From Paenibacillus sinensis (GTDB lineage Bacteria > Bacillota > Bacilli > Paenibacillales > Paenibacillaceae), in assembly GCF_019904155.1 (NCBI RefSeq), contig NZ_JAHCMB010000049.1:42606-106605 (forward strand): a DNA stretch of 64,000 bases. The letters are read 5' to 3'. Below, piece after piece: positions 36,271 to 45,143 of the stretch. Numbering within the stretch: the first letter of the stretch is position 1; the number at the start of each line of letters is the position of its first letter. The translations under genes were made by a program, and so were the position numbers. Below the pieces are notes generated by a model that saw only the letters and a list, made by a program, of their open reading frames with translations, had not been told where the DNA came from and made no database searches.

Positions 36271-37152
36271 CTAAATCGGCTTAACGGTTCTCCATAAAAC
36301 CTCCCGCCTGAGACCGAGAGGGTACACATGCCGTTCCAGAAAGGTCATCATGGGCGAATTCGCAGCCTCCACGAAAAACATCCCTTCCCGGAAGCTGCTG
36401 TCGTCTGCGGCCCGGCGAAGCATTTCGGCCAACAGAGCCACACCCCGGCCAAGCCGCTGATGCTCCGCTCTGACGAACATCGTCTTGAAGAGCAGGGTAT
36501 CCTGGCTGAATGCCTCAACGGTCAGCCAGCCTGCGAGCTGCCCCTTCCGGCGAACTACGAGGCTGCGCTGGGCATCGATGCCGCTCTCCCCGGCAAGCGG
36601 GTTTAGAATGGACGGATACCAATTATCCTCACCGCTTCGCAGCAGCTCCCGTTCTTCCAGTGTCAGCGTATGAAAGGGCTGAATGGAGAAGGAGCGGGGC
36701 AGGACCAGACTTCCCACCCACGGGAGCTGCTTCGCCAGATGAAGCGGGCCGGAGGCGGCATGAATACCTGCATGAGGCTCGGAGAAGCCGCAGGCGAGCA
36801 GGAAGTCGGCTTGCTCCGATCTCGCGGACAAATCTTCCAGATATTCGGCGCTAAGGGATGAAATTCCGACAGTCCGGAGTCTGCGTTCCAGCTCGGCAAT
36901 CAGCCTGCCGCCGACTCCTTGGCGCCGAAGAGATGGCGCAACGGCGACGCCCAGGAGTCTGGCCTTTGGCGCTCCATTACCTGAGATTGCAGCGGCCGCA
37001 AGACCGGCCGGAACTCCCAGATGATAGGCGCCGACCGCCAGGACAGTGGAGGGGAGCTTTCCTCCTGCCGAGCTGAGCTCCACCGGCGTCCATTCCGCAA
37101 ATTGCGATGGAATGGCTCCCTTGAAGACGGTGAACCGGACTCCGTTACTCAT
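36271..37152 (-). CDS. GNAT acetyltransferase with two GNAT-like halves
   Basis: A 293-residue protein. The first half has a full CoA-binding motif (LLGVAVAPSLRRQGVGGRLIAELERRL, about residues 66-92). The second half has a similar segment (TMFVRAEHQRLGRGVALLAEML, about 223-244), so it looks like a fused tandem GNAT. The substrate is unknown. The start codon overlaps the stop of the preceding S-layer-homology gene as ATGA, so translation is probably coupled, an odd partnership between a cytoplasmic enzyme and a surface protein. Confidence 0.78.
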   Translation of the reverse strand: MSNGVRFTVFKGAIPSQFAEWTPVELSSAGGKLPSTVLAVGAYHLGVPAGLAAAAISGNGAPKARLLGVAVAPSLRRQGVGGRLIAELERRLRTVGISSLSAEYLEDLSARSEQADFLLACGFSEPHAGIHAASGPLHLAKQLPWVGSLVLPRSFSIQPFHTLTLEERELLRSGEDNWYPSILNPLAGESGIDAQRSLVVRRKGQLAGWLTVEAFSQDTLLFKTMFVRAEHQRLGRGVALLAEMLRRAADDSSFREGMFFVEAANSPMMTFLERHVYPLGLRREVLWRTVKPI

Positions 37153-39647
37153 GGCAGCGGATATGGGTTCACCGGAATGATCAACTGGTTGACAAGGGCC
37201 ATATTGTTGGCACTATCATGCAGCCCGGTAATCGACAGACGGAATCTACCGATGAGGGATGAATTTGCGTTCAGCCAAGAATTTTGCAGAACCAGAGTAA
37301 TTTGATTTCCGGAACTCAGCGGTGGATTGTACATGAAATCTATGCCCTGATTCAAGGTAATGACATTGCTGCTGAAGTCGCCGCTTGCCGAGTATTCCAG
37401 TACCAGACTTGTAGGAGAATCACTTGGGTACGCAGTCAGCGGTTCATCAAAGTTAAGAACAAGGCTGCCGTTCTGATAGACTGAATTTGTAACAGAAGGC
37501 GCAACCGAATCGAACAGCACCGGAAGCGATGCTTGATCGACGATCTGGCTGTTGTCGGTCAGGGTAAAGTGCAAGGCATGTGCGACATTCGTATCAATCG
37601 GCGGGTTAAATATTAGACTCACGCCATTCGGCGAAGAATTTGATATTACTGTCACATCATTGTTCTCCGATGTCAATTCCAGCTTGCCTACACTAGTACC
37701 GTTGCTGCTGCGAACGTCGAATATGTTTCCGGACAGATAGGAAAGGTTCTCGACTTCCTCACCGCGATTGATCTGCACAAGCTTGGCGATATTTCGTTTG
37801 TTGTATCCTTCGTAATAAGAACCCATCATATTAATCTGATCGGTAACTACGATTGGAAGACCTAATGCCGGATTGACTACAAAAGAGGAACCCGGAGCAA
37901 TGGAAATGGACAACAACTGGATCTTGGCAGCGTTGAACACATTAATGGCCTGATTCAATGAATAGGCTGCCGATACAATCATGTCCGGTGTGGCATCGGA
38001 ATTCTCTTGAATCGCTTTGGCGGAGTTGATTGCGCCCTGGAAAGTCTCGATTGCCGAGCTTGGATATTGTCCGTTATCGCTTCCGGCAACTGCACCATTA
38101 ATCAGAACAGTCGCGCTATCAATCGCTGAATTGAGCTGATCGATTCCGGTATAGACAACTGCCGAAGAAAGAAAGACCGGAGATAGCTTGCCCGATAAAC
38201 TCCGGAGCGTATGATCCGGGCTCGTCGGCTGATAGGAGACGATTAGCGAGTCGCCAGCCATTAATTCAAATGGCAAAGTGATAGATACGCTGCTATCCTG
38301 GATAGCAATATCCTCGTCGCTGATGGTGATCGGGAAAGAGCTTTGACTGTCCAGAACCGTAATGGTGAACTCTTGTGCAGAAGGCTTGAAATCGGGATTC
38401 AAAGACTCGCTGTAGGCGAGATTCAGCGTTTCGCTGTCCGCTAGCGAGATCACAGGCTCCGCCAGCTGCACAGTGGCTTGAACCACTTCAATCGGGGCCG
38501 ACGGGAGTGAGAGGTTGCCCGCGGCATCTACGGCAATCACTGTGTAAACACCGGTTTGAAGTCCAGTTGTGGAAATTGCTATTGCCGTATCCGATTCGGT
38601 AACAGTGGCTTTCACGGCCAGTTCATTGCTCACAAGATTCTCCAGCTCAGCCGCAGTGGTGATTGACGTTCCGAGCGGAATCAGATAGACAAACCCTGTC
38701 TCGCTGCTCTTGACGGTAACCGATTCCCCTTGATTGACCACCGGCTCGGACAGCAGCGTCAGCACCGGCGGAGTCAGATCCGAAGGGTTGGCAGGTGTTG
38801 GTGTTGCCGTTTCTGACGGAGTCGGTGTCGCTGTAGGAGTTGGCGTAGCTGTTGGTGTAGGAGTAGCCGTTGAAGTTGGAGTCGGCGTTGATTCCGTTAC
38901 TGGCGCAGCGCTCTGCACAGGAGCGGGGGTGGCAGTCGGCGTCGGCGAGGCGCTTGCCGATGGGCTTGGCGAAGCCGCAGGACTGGCCGAAGGCGCAGCG
39001 CTCGGTTGCCCGGCTATCTGCTGCTGTGCCGTGATAAAGCGTGACGCGACAAGCGCAACCTGTTCCCGTGAGGCATTCCCTCTTGGATTAAAGGTTCCAT
39101 CGCTGTTTCCGGAGATCAGACGAAGCTCCAGAGCTGCTGCTACCGCATCTCTGGCATAACCCGCAATGGAAGAAGCATCCGAGAACGACAGATTTCTACC
39201 TTTGCCAGCAGACTCTTCAGTGAGACCCAGCGCGCGAATGAACAGAACCGCCATATCCTGACGGGACAGTGTACTTCCATATCCGAAATTCCCATCACCT
39301 AGACCTTTGATTAATCCGGCCTTAACCGCTGCCTCGACATAGTTGAAAGCATATCCGCCCGAAGGTACATCCGAGAAGGTCGGCAAAGCGGGTGGTGAGC
39401 TGATATCCAGCTTCAGCGCTTTAGCCAGAATAATGGCGAAATCCTGCCGGTTGATCTGACCCGCCGGGTTGAATTGCCCGCCTCCGGTACCATTTATGAT
39501 TCCCTTGTTCGCAAGCTCCAGGATTGCATCCCTGGCGAAAGAATTGTTGATGTCGCTGAACGTCGTATCGGCCGCAAAAGCCGTCTGCACAGAAGAAGCT
39601 AGCAGTGCTGCAGTAGTCATGACTCCAAATAACCGTTTTTTGCTCAA
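37149..39647 (-). CDS. S-layer-homology surface protein with P/T-rich linker and Ig-like domains
   Basis: An 832-residue exported protein. The signal peptide ends near TAFA (residue 25). Three SLH domains follow (about 30-200; TTFSDINNSFARDAI, PTFSDVPSGGYAFNY, LSFSDASSIAGYARDA), which bind pyruvylated secondary cell-wall polymer. A Pro/Thr/Ser linker of about 80 residues leads to Ig-like and SwmB-like domains (SLADSETLNLAYSESLN; GSLVLNFDEPLTAYPS), with a FIVAR-like helical segment near residues 520-600. Start is TTG at 39647, with GGAGGAG upstream. It likely displays the C-terminal domains on the cell surface; the ligand is not predictable. Confidence 0.88.
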   Translation of the reverse strand: MSKKRLFGVMTTAALLASSVQTAFAADTTFSDINNSFARDAILELANKGIINGTGGGQFNPAGQINRQDFAIILAKALKLDISSPPALPTFSDVPSGGYAFNYVEAAVKAGLIKGLGDGNFGYGSTLSRQDMAVLFIRALGLTEESAGKGRNLSFSDASSIAGYARDAVAAALELRLISGNSDGTFNPRGNASREQVALVASRFITAQQQIAGQPSAAPSASPAASPSPSASASPTPTATPAPVQSAAPVTESTPTPTSTATPTPTATPTPTATPTPSETATPTPANPSDLTPPVLTLLSEPVVNQGESVTVKSSETGFVYLIPLGTSITTAAELENLVSNELAVKATVTESDTAIAISTTGLQTGVYTVIAVDAAGNLSLPSAPIEVVQATVQLAEPVISLADSETLNLAYSESLNPDFKPSAQEFTITVLDSQSSFPITISDEDIAIQDSSVSITLPFELMAGDSLIVSYQPTSPDHTLRSLSGKLSPVFLSSAVVYTGIDQLNSAIDSATVLINGAVAGSDNGQYPSSAIETFQGAINSAKAIQENSDATPDMIVSAAYSLNQAINVFNAAKIQLLSISIAPGSSFVVNPALGLPIVVTDQINMMGSYYEGYNKRNIAKLVQINRGEEVENLSYLSGNIFDVRSSNGTSVGKLELTSENNDVTVISNSSPNGVSLIFNPPIDTNVAHALHFTLTDNSQIVDQASLPVLFDSVAPSVTNSVYQNGSLVLNFDEPLTAYPSDSPTSLVLEYSASGDFSSNVITLNQGIDFMYNPPLSSGNQITLVLQNSWLNANSSLIGRFRLSITGLHDSANNMALVNQLIIPVNPYPLP
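38790..38960. repeat. Low-complexity Pro/Thr codon repeats in the SLH protein linker
   Basis: Imperfect short repeats of GTTGGTGTTGCCG-like units encode alternating PTPTATPTPSETATP on the minus strand. They form a flexible surface linker and are prone to length variation. Confidence 0.8.
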
Positions 39648-39863
39648 GTGTTACTCCTCCTATGATGTATGTAGAATCTTTCGGTCATGAGGCGTATAAT
39701 TCCGCCTGCATAACTTATATATCGAATTTAAGATATCAATTATTTAGATTAAAATGATGCTTTTTTCCTAGAGATGTGTGCAAACTACAGCCGGCCTCAC
39801 TGCTGGCAAATTGGGATTAGCCGTGAACAGCGCATGAAGATCAAACGTTTCGTTATTCATTCA

Positions 39864-40001
39864 TTGACTAACCCTTACACCAACTCTATACTACAGATGA
39901 AAGTGTTTTTTAAAACTTAAGGGCAATGTTTGCCACAATCGTTCATAAGCGAATGATGAGCACAACCCCGTTCAACCTACAGGGGAGGTGCTCTTTTTTT
40001 T
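39864..40001 (+). promoter_or_regulatory. Promoter plus leader terminator upstream of the GH13 amylase
   Basis: TTGACT (39864-39869) and TATACT (39887-39892) are 17 bases apart. The ~130-nt leader contains GGCAATGTTTGCC and then a strong hairpin, GAGCAC..CCCC with GGGG..GTGCTC (39958-39993), and eight T (39994-40001). The ribosome site AGGAGG is 18 bp later. No upstream plus-strand gene needs this terminator, because the neighbour is divergent, so it probably works as an attenuator or riboswitch. I do not recognise the RNA family. The 380-bp gap has no other feature. Confidence 0.7.
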
Positions 40002-40029
40002 ATATTTTTTTTAATAACAGGAGGAAACT

Positions 40030-41784
40030 ATGATAAAAGAAGCCGTATACCATCGTCCCAAAAATAACTACGCCTATGCGTACGACACGAAGACATTGCA
40101 CTTAAGATTGAGATGCAAGAAGGGTGATCTTTCAAAAGTTAACCTGATCCATGGCGATCCGTATAGCTGGGCCGAGGACGGAGTGGTGTCCGATACCGTT
40201 CCAATGAGTAAACTTACCTCGGATGATCTGTTCGATTACTGGTTTATCGCAATTTCGCCGCAAAACAACCGCTTCGTCTACATGTTTGAGCTGCATGATG
40301 GGGAAGAAGTCGCTATTTACGGTGAAAAGGGCTTTACTTCTTCTTTGGACGGCAATCGCTTTTTCCGTTTTCCATACTTGAATGCGATTGATGTGTTTGA
40401 CGCTCCGGCATGGGCAAAGAGCACCGTGTGGTATCAAATTTTCCCCGAGCGGTTTGCCAATGGAAATCCGGATCGCAAGACGAATGTGAATGGGCAATGG
40501 GGAGATGTTCCGAAGTCGGACAGCTTTTTCGGCGGGGATTTGGAAGGGATTACACAGAATCTCGATTATCTTGTTGAGCTTGGGATTACGGGGATTTATC
40601 TGAACCCGATTTTCGAGTCGCCGACGAATCATAAATACGATACGACTGATTATTTGAGAATTGACCCGCAATTTGGTGATGAAGAGACGTTAAGAACGCT
40701 CGTGAAGGAAAGCCATGCCCGCGGTATTCGCGTAATGCTGGACGCTGTGTTTAATCATTCCGGCTATGGATTTGCGCCTTTCCAGGATGTATTGAAGCAT
40801 GGGGCCAAGTCTCGATATGCCGATTGGTTCCATATTTCAAGCTTCGGGGAGAATGGGGAACCGCACACATATGAGACCTTTGCCTTTGTTCCGGATATGC
40901 CCAAGTTTAAAACCTCCAATCCGGAAGTGAAGGAATACCTCTTGAAGGTTGCTAAATACTGGATTGAAAAATGTGATATTGACGGCTGGCGGCTCGATAT
41001 CGCGAACGAAATCGATCATAAGTTCTGGCGGCAGTTCAGAAATGAGGTTAGGGGGCTAAAGGACGATCTCTATATCATCGCCGAGGTGTGGAATGATGCG
41101 ATGCCGTGGCTGCAGGGGGACCAGTTCGACTCGGTAATGAACTATCCGTTCACTGAAGCGGTCATTGATTTTGTCGCCAAGCGCAAGACCGGTGCGGAGA
41201 AGTTCGCTAACGAACTCGTCAGTCATCTTCAGCTGTACCCCGATAACGTCAATGAAGTGATGTTTAATTTGCTCGGAAGTCATGATACAGCGCGGGTATT
41301 GACAGAAGCTCAAGACGACAAGTCCAGATTGAAGCTTGCTTTTCTGCTGCTGCTGACCTATCCTGGAAGCCCGAGTATCTATTATGGGGATGAGGTCGGA
41401 TTAACGGGAGACGGTGATGATTTTGCCTATTACCGCAGATGCATGGAATGGGACCCGGAGAAGCAGGATCAGGATTTGCTGAGCTTCGTCAAACGGTTAA
41501 TCCATATTCGAAAGACGAATAGTGCATTGACTGACAATGCCCGCTTCAACGTCATTGAGGCGAACAATGACTCGGGACTGCTCGTCTTCTCGAGAGGAGT
41601 AGATCAGCAGAAAATCGTGGTCGCTCTCAATAACGGAACGGCTTCCGTTAACGTTGCACTGCCGGGCGATTTGGCGCAGCAGCGGATCGTGGATGTATGG
41701 AGCGAGCAGCAAAAGGTGCTGGAGAAAGAGGCATTAAACTTCAAGCTTGAGCCTATGCAGTTTGTAATTTACAGCGTGGAATAA
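40030..41784 (+). CDS. Neopullulanase/cyclomaltodextrinase-type alpha-glycosidase (GH13)
   Basis: A 584-residue intracellular enzyme (no signal peptide) that hydrolyses cyclodextrins, maltooligosaccharides or pullulan fragments. An N-terminal ~120-residue CBM34-type domain (YAYDTKTLHLRLRCKKGD) precedes the TIM barrel. Conserved regions are DAVFNHSGY, GWRLDIANE (catalytic Asp), IIAEVWND (acid Glu) and LLGSHDTAR (second Asp). A C-terminal beta domain ends MQFVIYSVE. AGGAGG precedes ATG 40030. A maltodextrin transporter is not nearby; a leader terminator suggests control at the RNA level. Confidence 0.92.
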   Translation: MIKEAVYHRPKNNYAYAYDTKTLHLRLRCKKGDLSKVNLIHGDPYSWAEDGVVSDTVPMSKLTSDDLFDYWFIAISPQNNRFVYMFELHDGEEVAIYGEKGFTSSLDGNRFFRFPYLNAIDVFDAPAWAKSTVWYQIFPERFANGNPDRKTNVNGQWGDVPKSDSFFGGDLEGITQNLDYLVELGITGIYLNPIFESPTNHKYDTTDYLRIDPQFGDEETLRTLVKESHARGIRVMLDAVFNHSGYGFAPFQDVLKHGAKSRYADWFHISSFGENGEPHTYETFAFVPDMPKFKTSNPEVKEYLLKVAKYWIEKCDIDGWRLDIANEIDHKFWRQFRNEVRGLKDDLYIIAEVWNDAMPWLQGDQFDSVMNYPFTEAVIDFVAKRKTGAEKFANELVSHLQLYPDNVNEVMFNLLGSHDTARVLTEAQDDKSRLKLAFLLLLTYPGSPSIYYGDEVGLTGDGDDFAYYRRCMEWDPEKQDQDLLSFVKRLIHIRKTNSALTDNARFNVIEANNDSGLLVFSRGVDQQKIVVALNNGTASVNVALPGDLAQQRIVDVWSEQQKVLEKEALNFKLEPMQFVIYSVE

Positions 41785-41800
41785 TCGAGTTAAAGGACAT

Positions 41801-41836
41801 AAAGTCTCGCATTCTTTGAATGCGGGACTTTTTTTT
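41801..41836 (+). terminator. Intrinsic terminator of the GH13 gene
   Basis: AAAGTCTCGCATTC (41801-41814) pairs with GAATGCGGGACTTT (41818-41831), then a T run. Confidence 0.9.
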
Positions 41837-41873
41837 GAGATAGAGACGCCTGGCAGCCTAAATAATTAGGCCA

Positions 41874-41924
41874 TTGACAGTTAGAAATCTAAGTATTAGT
41901 ATGAAAATATAATTAGAATTCTAA
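41874..41924 (+). promoter_or_regulatory. MATE gene promoter with twin palindromic operators
   Basis: TTGACA (41874-41879) and TAGTAT (41897-41902) are 17 bases apart. TTAGAAATCTAA (41881-41892) lies between them and TTAGAATTCTAA (41913-41924) lies over the start site. Centres are 32 bp apart (three turns). They resemble GTTAG-type operators of MarR-family repressors such as MepR, which controls a MATE pump in Staphylococcus. No such regulator is in this window. Confidence 0.7.
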
Positions 41925-42052
41925 CTATAGCTTGACTAAGAAGAATCTGAATCAAGAACGCAAGTACACTGCACCGTACTCCGTACTGATCAGGGAGAGC
42001 GGGAAGTCAATGAACCATGAGTTCATTTAATTAAGTAAAGAAGGGATTTTAT

Positions 42053-43423
42053 ATGGAGAATCAAAATCTTGAACAAGAGGAATCGAACCAATATTATCTG
42101 GAATCGGCTCCAGTACGTAAGGCTATTGCCCATTTGTCCATTCCGATGATGATCGGTATGTCTGTCGGCACTGTATATAACGTCATCAACGCTTATTTTA
42201 TCGGTCTATTGCACAATACCGCGATGCTGTCCGCAATCACGCTCGGCCTGCCGATCTTCACGGTTCTGATGGCAGTGGGCAATGTATTCGGCGTTGGAGG
42301 CGGCACTTATGTAACCCGGCTCGCAGGGAGCAAAGAAACAGCCAAGGCGAAGAAGATTGCCGGCTACACATTCTATGGAAGCATTATCGCGGGACTACTG
42401 ACTGCGCTGCTTGCTTGGCTGTTTTTGGGCCCGATCGTCTCGCTGCTGGGAGCAGATGCCTCAACAGTCGAATACACCCGGACCTACACGTTGACGCTGT
42501 TCGCCGGCGGGTTTGTCGTTATTCTCAATTTTGCGCTGGAGCAGCTGGTAAGATCCGAAGGGGCCTCAAAGGAATCTATGTATGGGATTTTCATCAGCAC
42601 TGGCTTAAGCCTGATCCTTGATCCGCTGCTCATACTGGGTCTGGGCTGGCATGTCGCCGGCGCGGCTGCATCCATGGTTCTGGCGAATGTCGGTTCCGTC
42701 CTGTATTATATGTACTATTTGGAGAAGAAGAGCGAGCATCTTAGGGGCTTCCTGAAGCATGTGAAGATCACGATAAAGGATCAGATCGAGATTTACAAAA
42801 TCGGGGTTTCCGAGCTGCTTCAATCGGCATTTCTGATCGTCTCTACACTGCTGCTGAACCATTACTCCATCCTGTATGGAGACAGCGTTGTGGCGGGATT
42901 CGGCGTTGCACTGCGGATCGTGCAGGTCCCCGAGTTCCTTGCGATGGGATTATTCCTGGGTCTGATTCCATTCTTCGCATTTAACTATTCTAGCCCGAAC
43001 ATCCCAAGGTTCAAGTCTGGTCTATCCCATGCCTCGGTGCTCATTGGAGGGATTGCGATTGTGTTCACCGGTTCGGTGCTTGTCTTCCGCGAAGCGGTGA
43101 TGCGCCTGTTCTCCAACGATCCGGGTGTACTGGGTGTCGGAACTTCCATCGTGACCGCGATGCTGATCTCGGCACTGTTCAACGGGTTTACCGGATTGTT
43201 CACAAGCGTCTTCCAGGCCTCCGGACAGGGAACACCAACCATGATTATGGCGATTGCGCAGGGTGTCTTGTATATCCCGATGATCATTATGCTGCACGCC
43301 TGGTTTGGACTGCAAGGGGTCATCTGGTCGATGACTGTAACGGAAATAATCACCTGCGTTATGGGACTGCTGCTGTTTATTCCTTTCAATCGTCAAATCG
43401 GCAAGCTTAGCACGGCAGCCTAA
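42053..43423 (+). CDS. MATE-family multidrug efflux transporter
   Basis: A 456-residue membrane protein with 12 helices in two halves. Typical features are an N-terminal IAHLSIPMMIGMSVGTVYNVINAYFIG, the VGNVFGVGGGTYVTRLAGSKE loop, and the second half GDSVVAGFGVALRIVQVPEFLAMGL. It resembles the MepA/DinF branch and would expel cationic drugs with H+ or Na+. An AAAGAAGGGA site precedes ATG 42053, behind a ~150-nt leader from a promoter with paired operators, implying drug-inducible expression. Confidence 0.88.
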   Translation: MENQNLEQEESNQYYLESAPVRKAIAHLSIPMMIGMSVGTVYNVINAYFIGLLHNTAMLSAITLGLPIFTVLMAVGNVFGVGGGTYVTRLAGSKETAKAKKIAGYTFYGSIIAGLLTALLAWLFLGPIVSLLGADASTVEYTRTYTLTLFAGGFVVILNFALEQLVRSEGASKESMYGIFISTGLSLILDPLLILGLGWHVAGAAASMVLANVGSVLYYMYYLEKKSEHLRGFLKHVKITIKDQIEIYKIGVSELLQSAFLIVSTLLLNHYSILYGDSVVAGFGVALRIVQVPEFLAMGLFLGLIPFFAFNYSSPNIPRFKSGLSHASVLIGGIAIVFTGSVLVFREAVMRLFSNDPGVLGVGTSIVTAMLISALFNGFTGLFTSVFQASGQGTPTMIMAIAQGVLYIPMIIMLHAWFGLQGVIWSMTVTEIITCVMGLLLFIPFNRQIGKLSTAA

Positions 43424-43453
43424 ACATCCAATCGAATACAACATTTCGTCATT

Positions 43454-43504
43454 CACCGGAACAACAGTCCGTTATAGGATCTAATAGTGCCGGTGTTTAT
43501 TTTT
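43454..43504 (+). terminator. Weak terminator after the MATE gene
   Basis: CACCGG (43454-43459) pairs with CCGGTG (43490-43495), with a 30-base loop and TTTATTTTT after it. Confidence 0.45.
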
Positions 43505-43520
43505 GTATAAAAAAGCGAAA

Positions 43521-43550
43521 TTGCAATTGATAATCATTATCATTTATAAT
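43521..43550 (+). promoter_or_regulatory. Fur-box promoter of the heme monooxygenase gene
   Basis: TTGCAA (43521-43526) and TATAAT (43545-43550) are 18 bases apart, and a perfect 7-1-7 Fur box TGATAATCATTATCA (43528-43542) fills the spacer. Iron starvation should switch this gene on. Confidence 0.9.
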
Positions 43551-43588
43551 AATATCGTTCATACTGCTACGAAAGGAAGGATTATTAC

Positions 43589-43900
43589 ATGCTCATTCAA
43601 ATGAGAACAATTACAGTCAAGACAGGGTTTAGCGGAGAAGTGGTCGAGAAGTTTAACCGGCCCGGTGGACCCATGAGCGAAATACCCGGTTTTATCGACA
43701 AGACCGTTATGCTTAAGAAAAGCCGCAGCCGCAGCGAGGAGACGGAAGTTGTAGTGGTATTCATCCGGTGGGAGTCTGAGGAAGCATGGAAGACCTGGGA
43801 GAAGAGCCCGGCTCATATTGCGGGACACCGGAACAGCCACAATCAGGAGAAGCCGGATTATTTGCTGAGCACCGAAGTTACCATGTACGAGGTTCAATAA
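43589..43900 (+). CDS. hmoA: Heme-degrading monooxygenase, HmoA-like
   Basis: A 103-residue protein of the IsdG/antibiotic-biosynthesis monooxygenase fold, which opens heme to release iron in the cytoplasm. The beginning MLIQMRTITVKTGFSGEVVEKF, the centre IRWESEEAWKTWEKSPAHIAGHR (with the heme-ligand His region) and the end DYLLSTEVTMYEV follow B. subtilis HmoA. The perfect Fur box upstream agrees with an iron-acquisition role. No heme transporter genes are adjacent. Confidence 0.85.
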   Translation: MLIQMRTITVKTGFSGEVVEKFNRPGGPMSEIPGFIDKTVMLKKSRSRSEETEVVVVFIRWESEEAWKTWEKSPAHIAGHRNSHNQEKPDYLLSTEVTMYEVQ

Positions 43901-43930
43901 ATCGTTCAGCATGGCTTAGCCAACTAACAA

Positions 43931-43951
43931 AAGCCGCACCAGGTGCGGCTT
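43931..43951. terminator. Bidirectional terminator
   Basis: AAGCCGCACC (43931-43940) pairs with GGTGCGGCTT (43942-43951). It is between the convergent hmoA and GNAT genes; the minus strand continues TTTTG. Confidence 0.7.
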
Positions 43952-43983
43952 ATTGTCGATTCAGCTGCATGAATTTGGCTCCG

Positions 43984-44961
43984 CTAAAGGTCCAGAATCA
44001 TCTTGTAGATCCCCGGTTCGGACCGGAATCCGAGTAAATCCCGGTTAACCCGGAGCATCGGACCATTCATGGAATCATTATGCGTTCTCACATAAGGAGC
44101 CTCAAGACCTAAAGCGGTTTCAATCGCCAGCAGCTTCAATGCCAGTGCAATCCGCCGGTTCCGGTATTCCGGAAGCACTCCGGTGTAATCATGATACATT
44201 CCTTTCGTCTGTTCATTGCGCCGTAAAGCGGCTACGCCGACATAACGTTCCCCGTCCTTGGCGATATGTATCCATTCCGGGCTGGTATCGCTCTGCTCCA
44301 AGTTCCATTTCTTCCACTCCTCGAACCAGGGAAAGCTGCCCGAATACCCCGGAATATCCGGATGGGTCGTCTTGTACAATTCATGCAGCTTGCGCTCCTG
44401 CTCTTCACCCGGCTCGTCTGCCAGAGTGATGAAGGTGATGCCGGAACCTTCCGCTTCCTTAATTGCTTGAACCAGCGGCTCACCGTTAAACGCGGACAAA
44501 TCCAGAACGGATTCAAATGTATGCCGCTCGGTTCGATACCCCAGACGTTCGGCAAAAGCCAAAGACTTGCTATCGGCATCCCGCACATGGCTGACAAGCT
44601 GTGAAGCCTTAACACCGCGGGCCCATTCCAGAAGCACATCATACATCTGCCGCCCGATTCCCATCCCACGGTAATCCGGATGAACCGCAAGCGTGAGCGA
44701 TAACTGCCCCGGCTTGGTCCATGGCGCCCGCCAGATTATGGCGTAAGCTGTTAGCTGCCCAGTGGCATCTTCCGCCACCCACTTCGGACGGTCCCAGCCC
44801 GTCAATTCTCCTTGCTCATTATAGTCCAGCTGACCGGGAGGGATCATATCCTCGGCTTCCTTCAGCTGTTCTGCCGATACAGGCTCCGGTTCGATCAGGC
44901 TCAGCAGTGACGCTATCCCGATGAAATCTTCCGGCTGCCGCATTTGTCGAATAGTAAACAT
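43984..44961 (-). CDS. Tandem GNAT acetyltransferase
   Basis: A 325-residue protein with two GNAT domains. The first has SLTLAVHPDYRGMGIGRQMYDVLLEW (full CoA loop, about residues 86-111); the second carries YTGVLPEYRNRRIALALKLLAIE (about 260-282), ending RDLLGFRSEPGIYKMIL. This two-domain form is common in Bacilli and of unknown substrate. ATG 44961 is preferred to one at 44982 because GGAGGTGG lies before it, though at a long 13-base spacing. Confidence 0.78.
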   Translation of the reverse strand: MFTIRQMRQPEDFIGIASLLSLIEPEPVSAEQLKEAEDMIPPGQLDYNEQGELTGWDRPKWVAEDATGQLTAYAIIWRAPWTKPGQLSLTLAVHPDYRGMGIGRQMYDVLLEWARGVKASQLVSHVRDADSKSLAFAERLGYRTERHTFESVLDLSAFNGEPLVQAIKEAEGSGITFITLADEPGEEQERKLHELYKTTHPDIPGYSGSFPWFEEWKKWNLEQSDTSPEWIHIAKDGERYVGVAALRRNEQTKGMYHDYTGVLPEYRNRRIALALKLLAIETALGLEAPYVRTHNDSMNGPMLRVNRDLLGFRSEPGIYKMILDL

Positions 44962-45143
44962 TGGAATCAGTTCCACCTCCATCCTCTATATAAGCATAAT
45001 ACGGATTGCCATGTCTAATTAAAGTTCCGAGGCAGTTCCTTGGAACATTTTTTCTGAACTAAAATGCCCTTTCGCGGAGATATTAAGATATGGATCACAT
45101 CAAGAAAGCACGGTAAACACTTTTCAAAGTTAGGTGGAGAGTT

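Noticed and set aside
38734..39159. Plus-strand Val/Gly-rich ORF opposite the SLH linker
   Set aside because: It is the shadow of the Pro/Thr codon repeats of the SLH protein.
39958..40001. tRNA-like T-arm (CCCCGTTCAACC...GGGG) in the amylase leader
   Set aside because: No acceptor, D or anticodon arms can be drawn; it is explained by the terminator stem.
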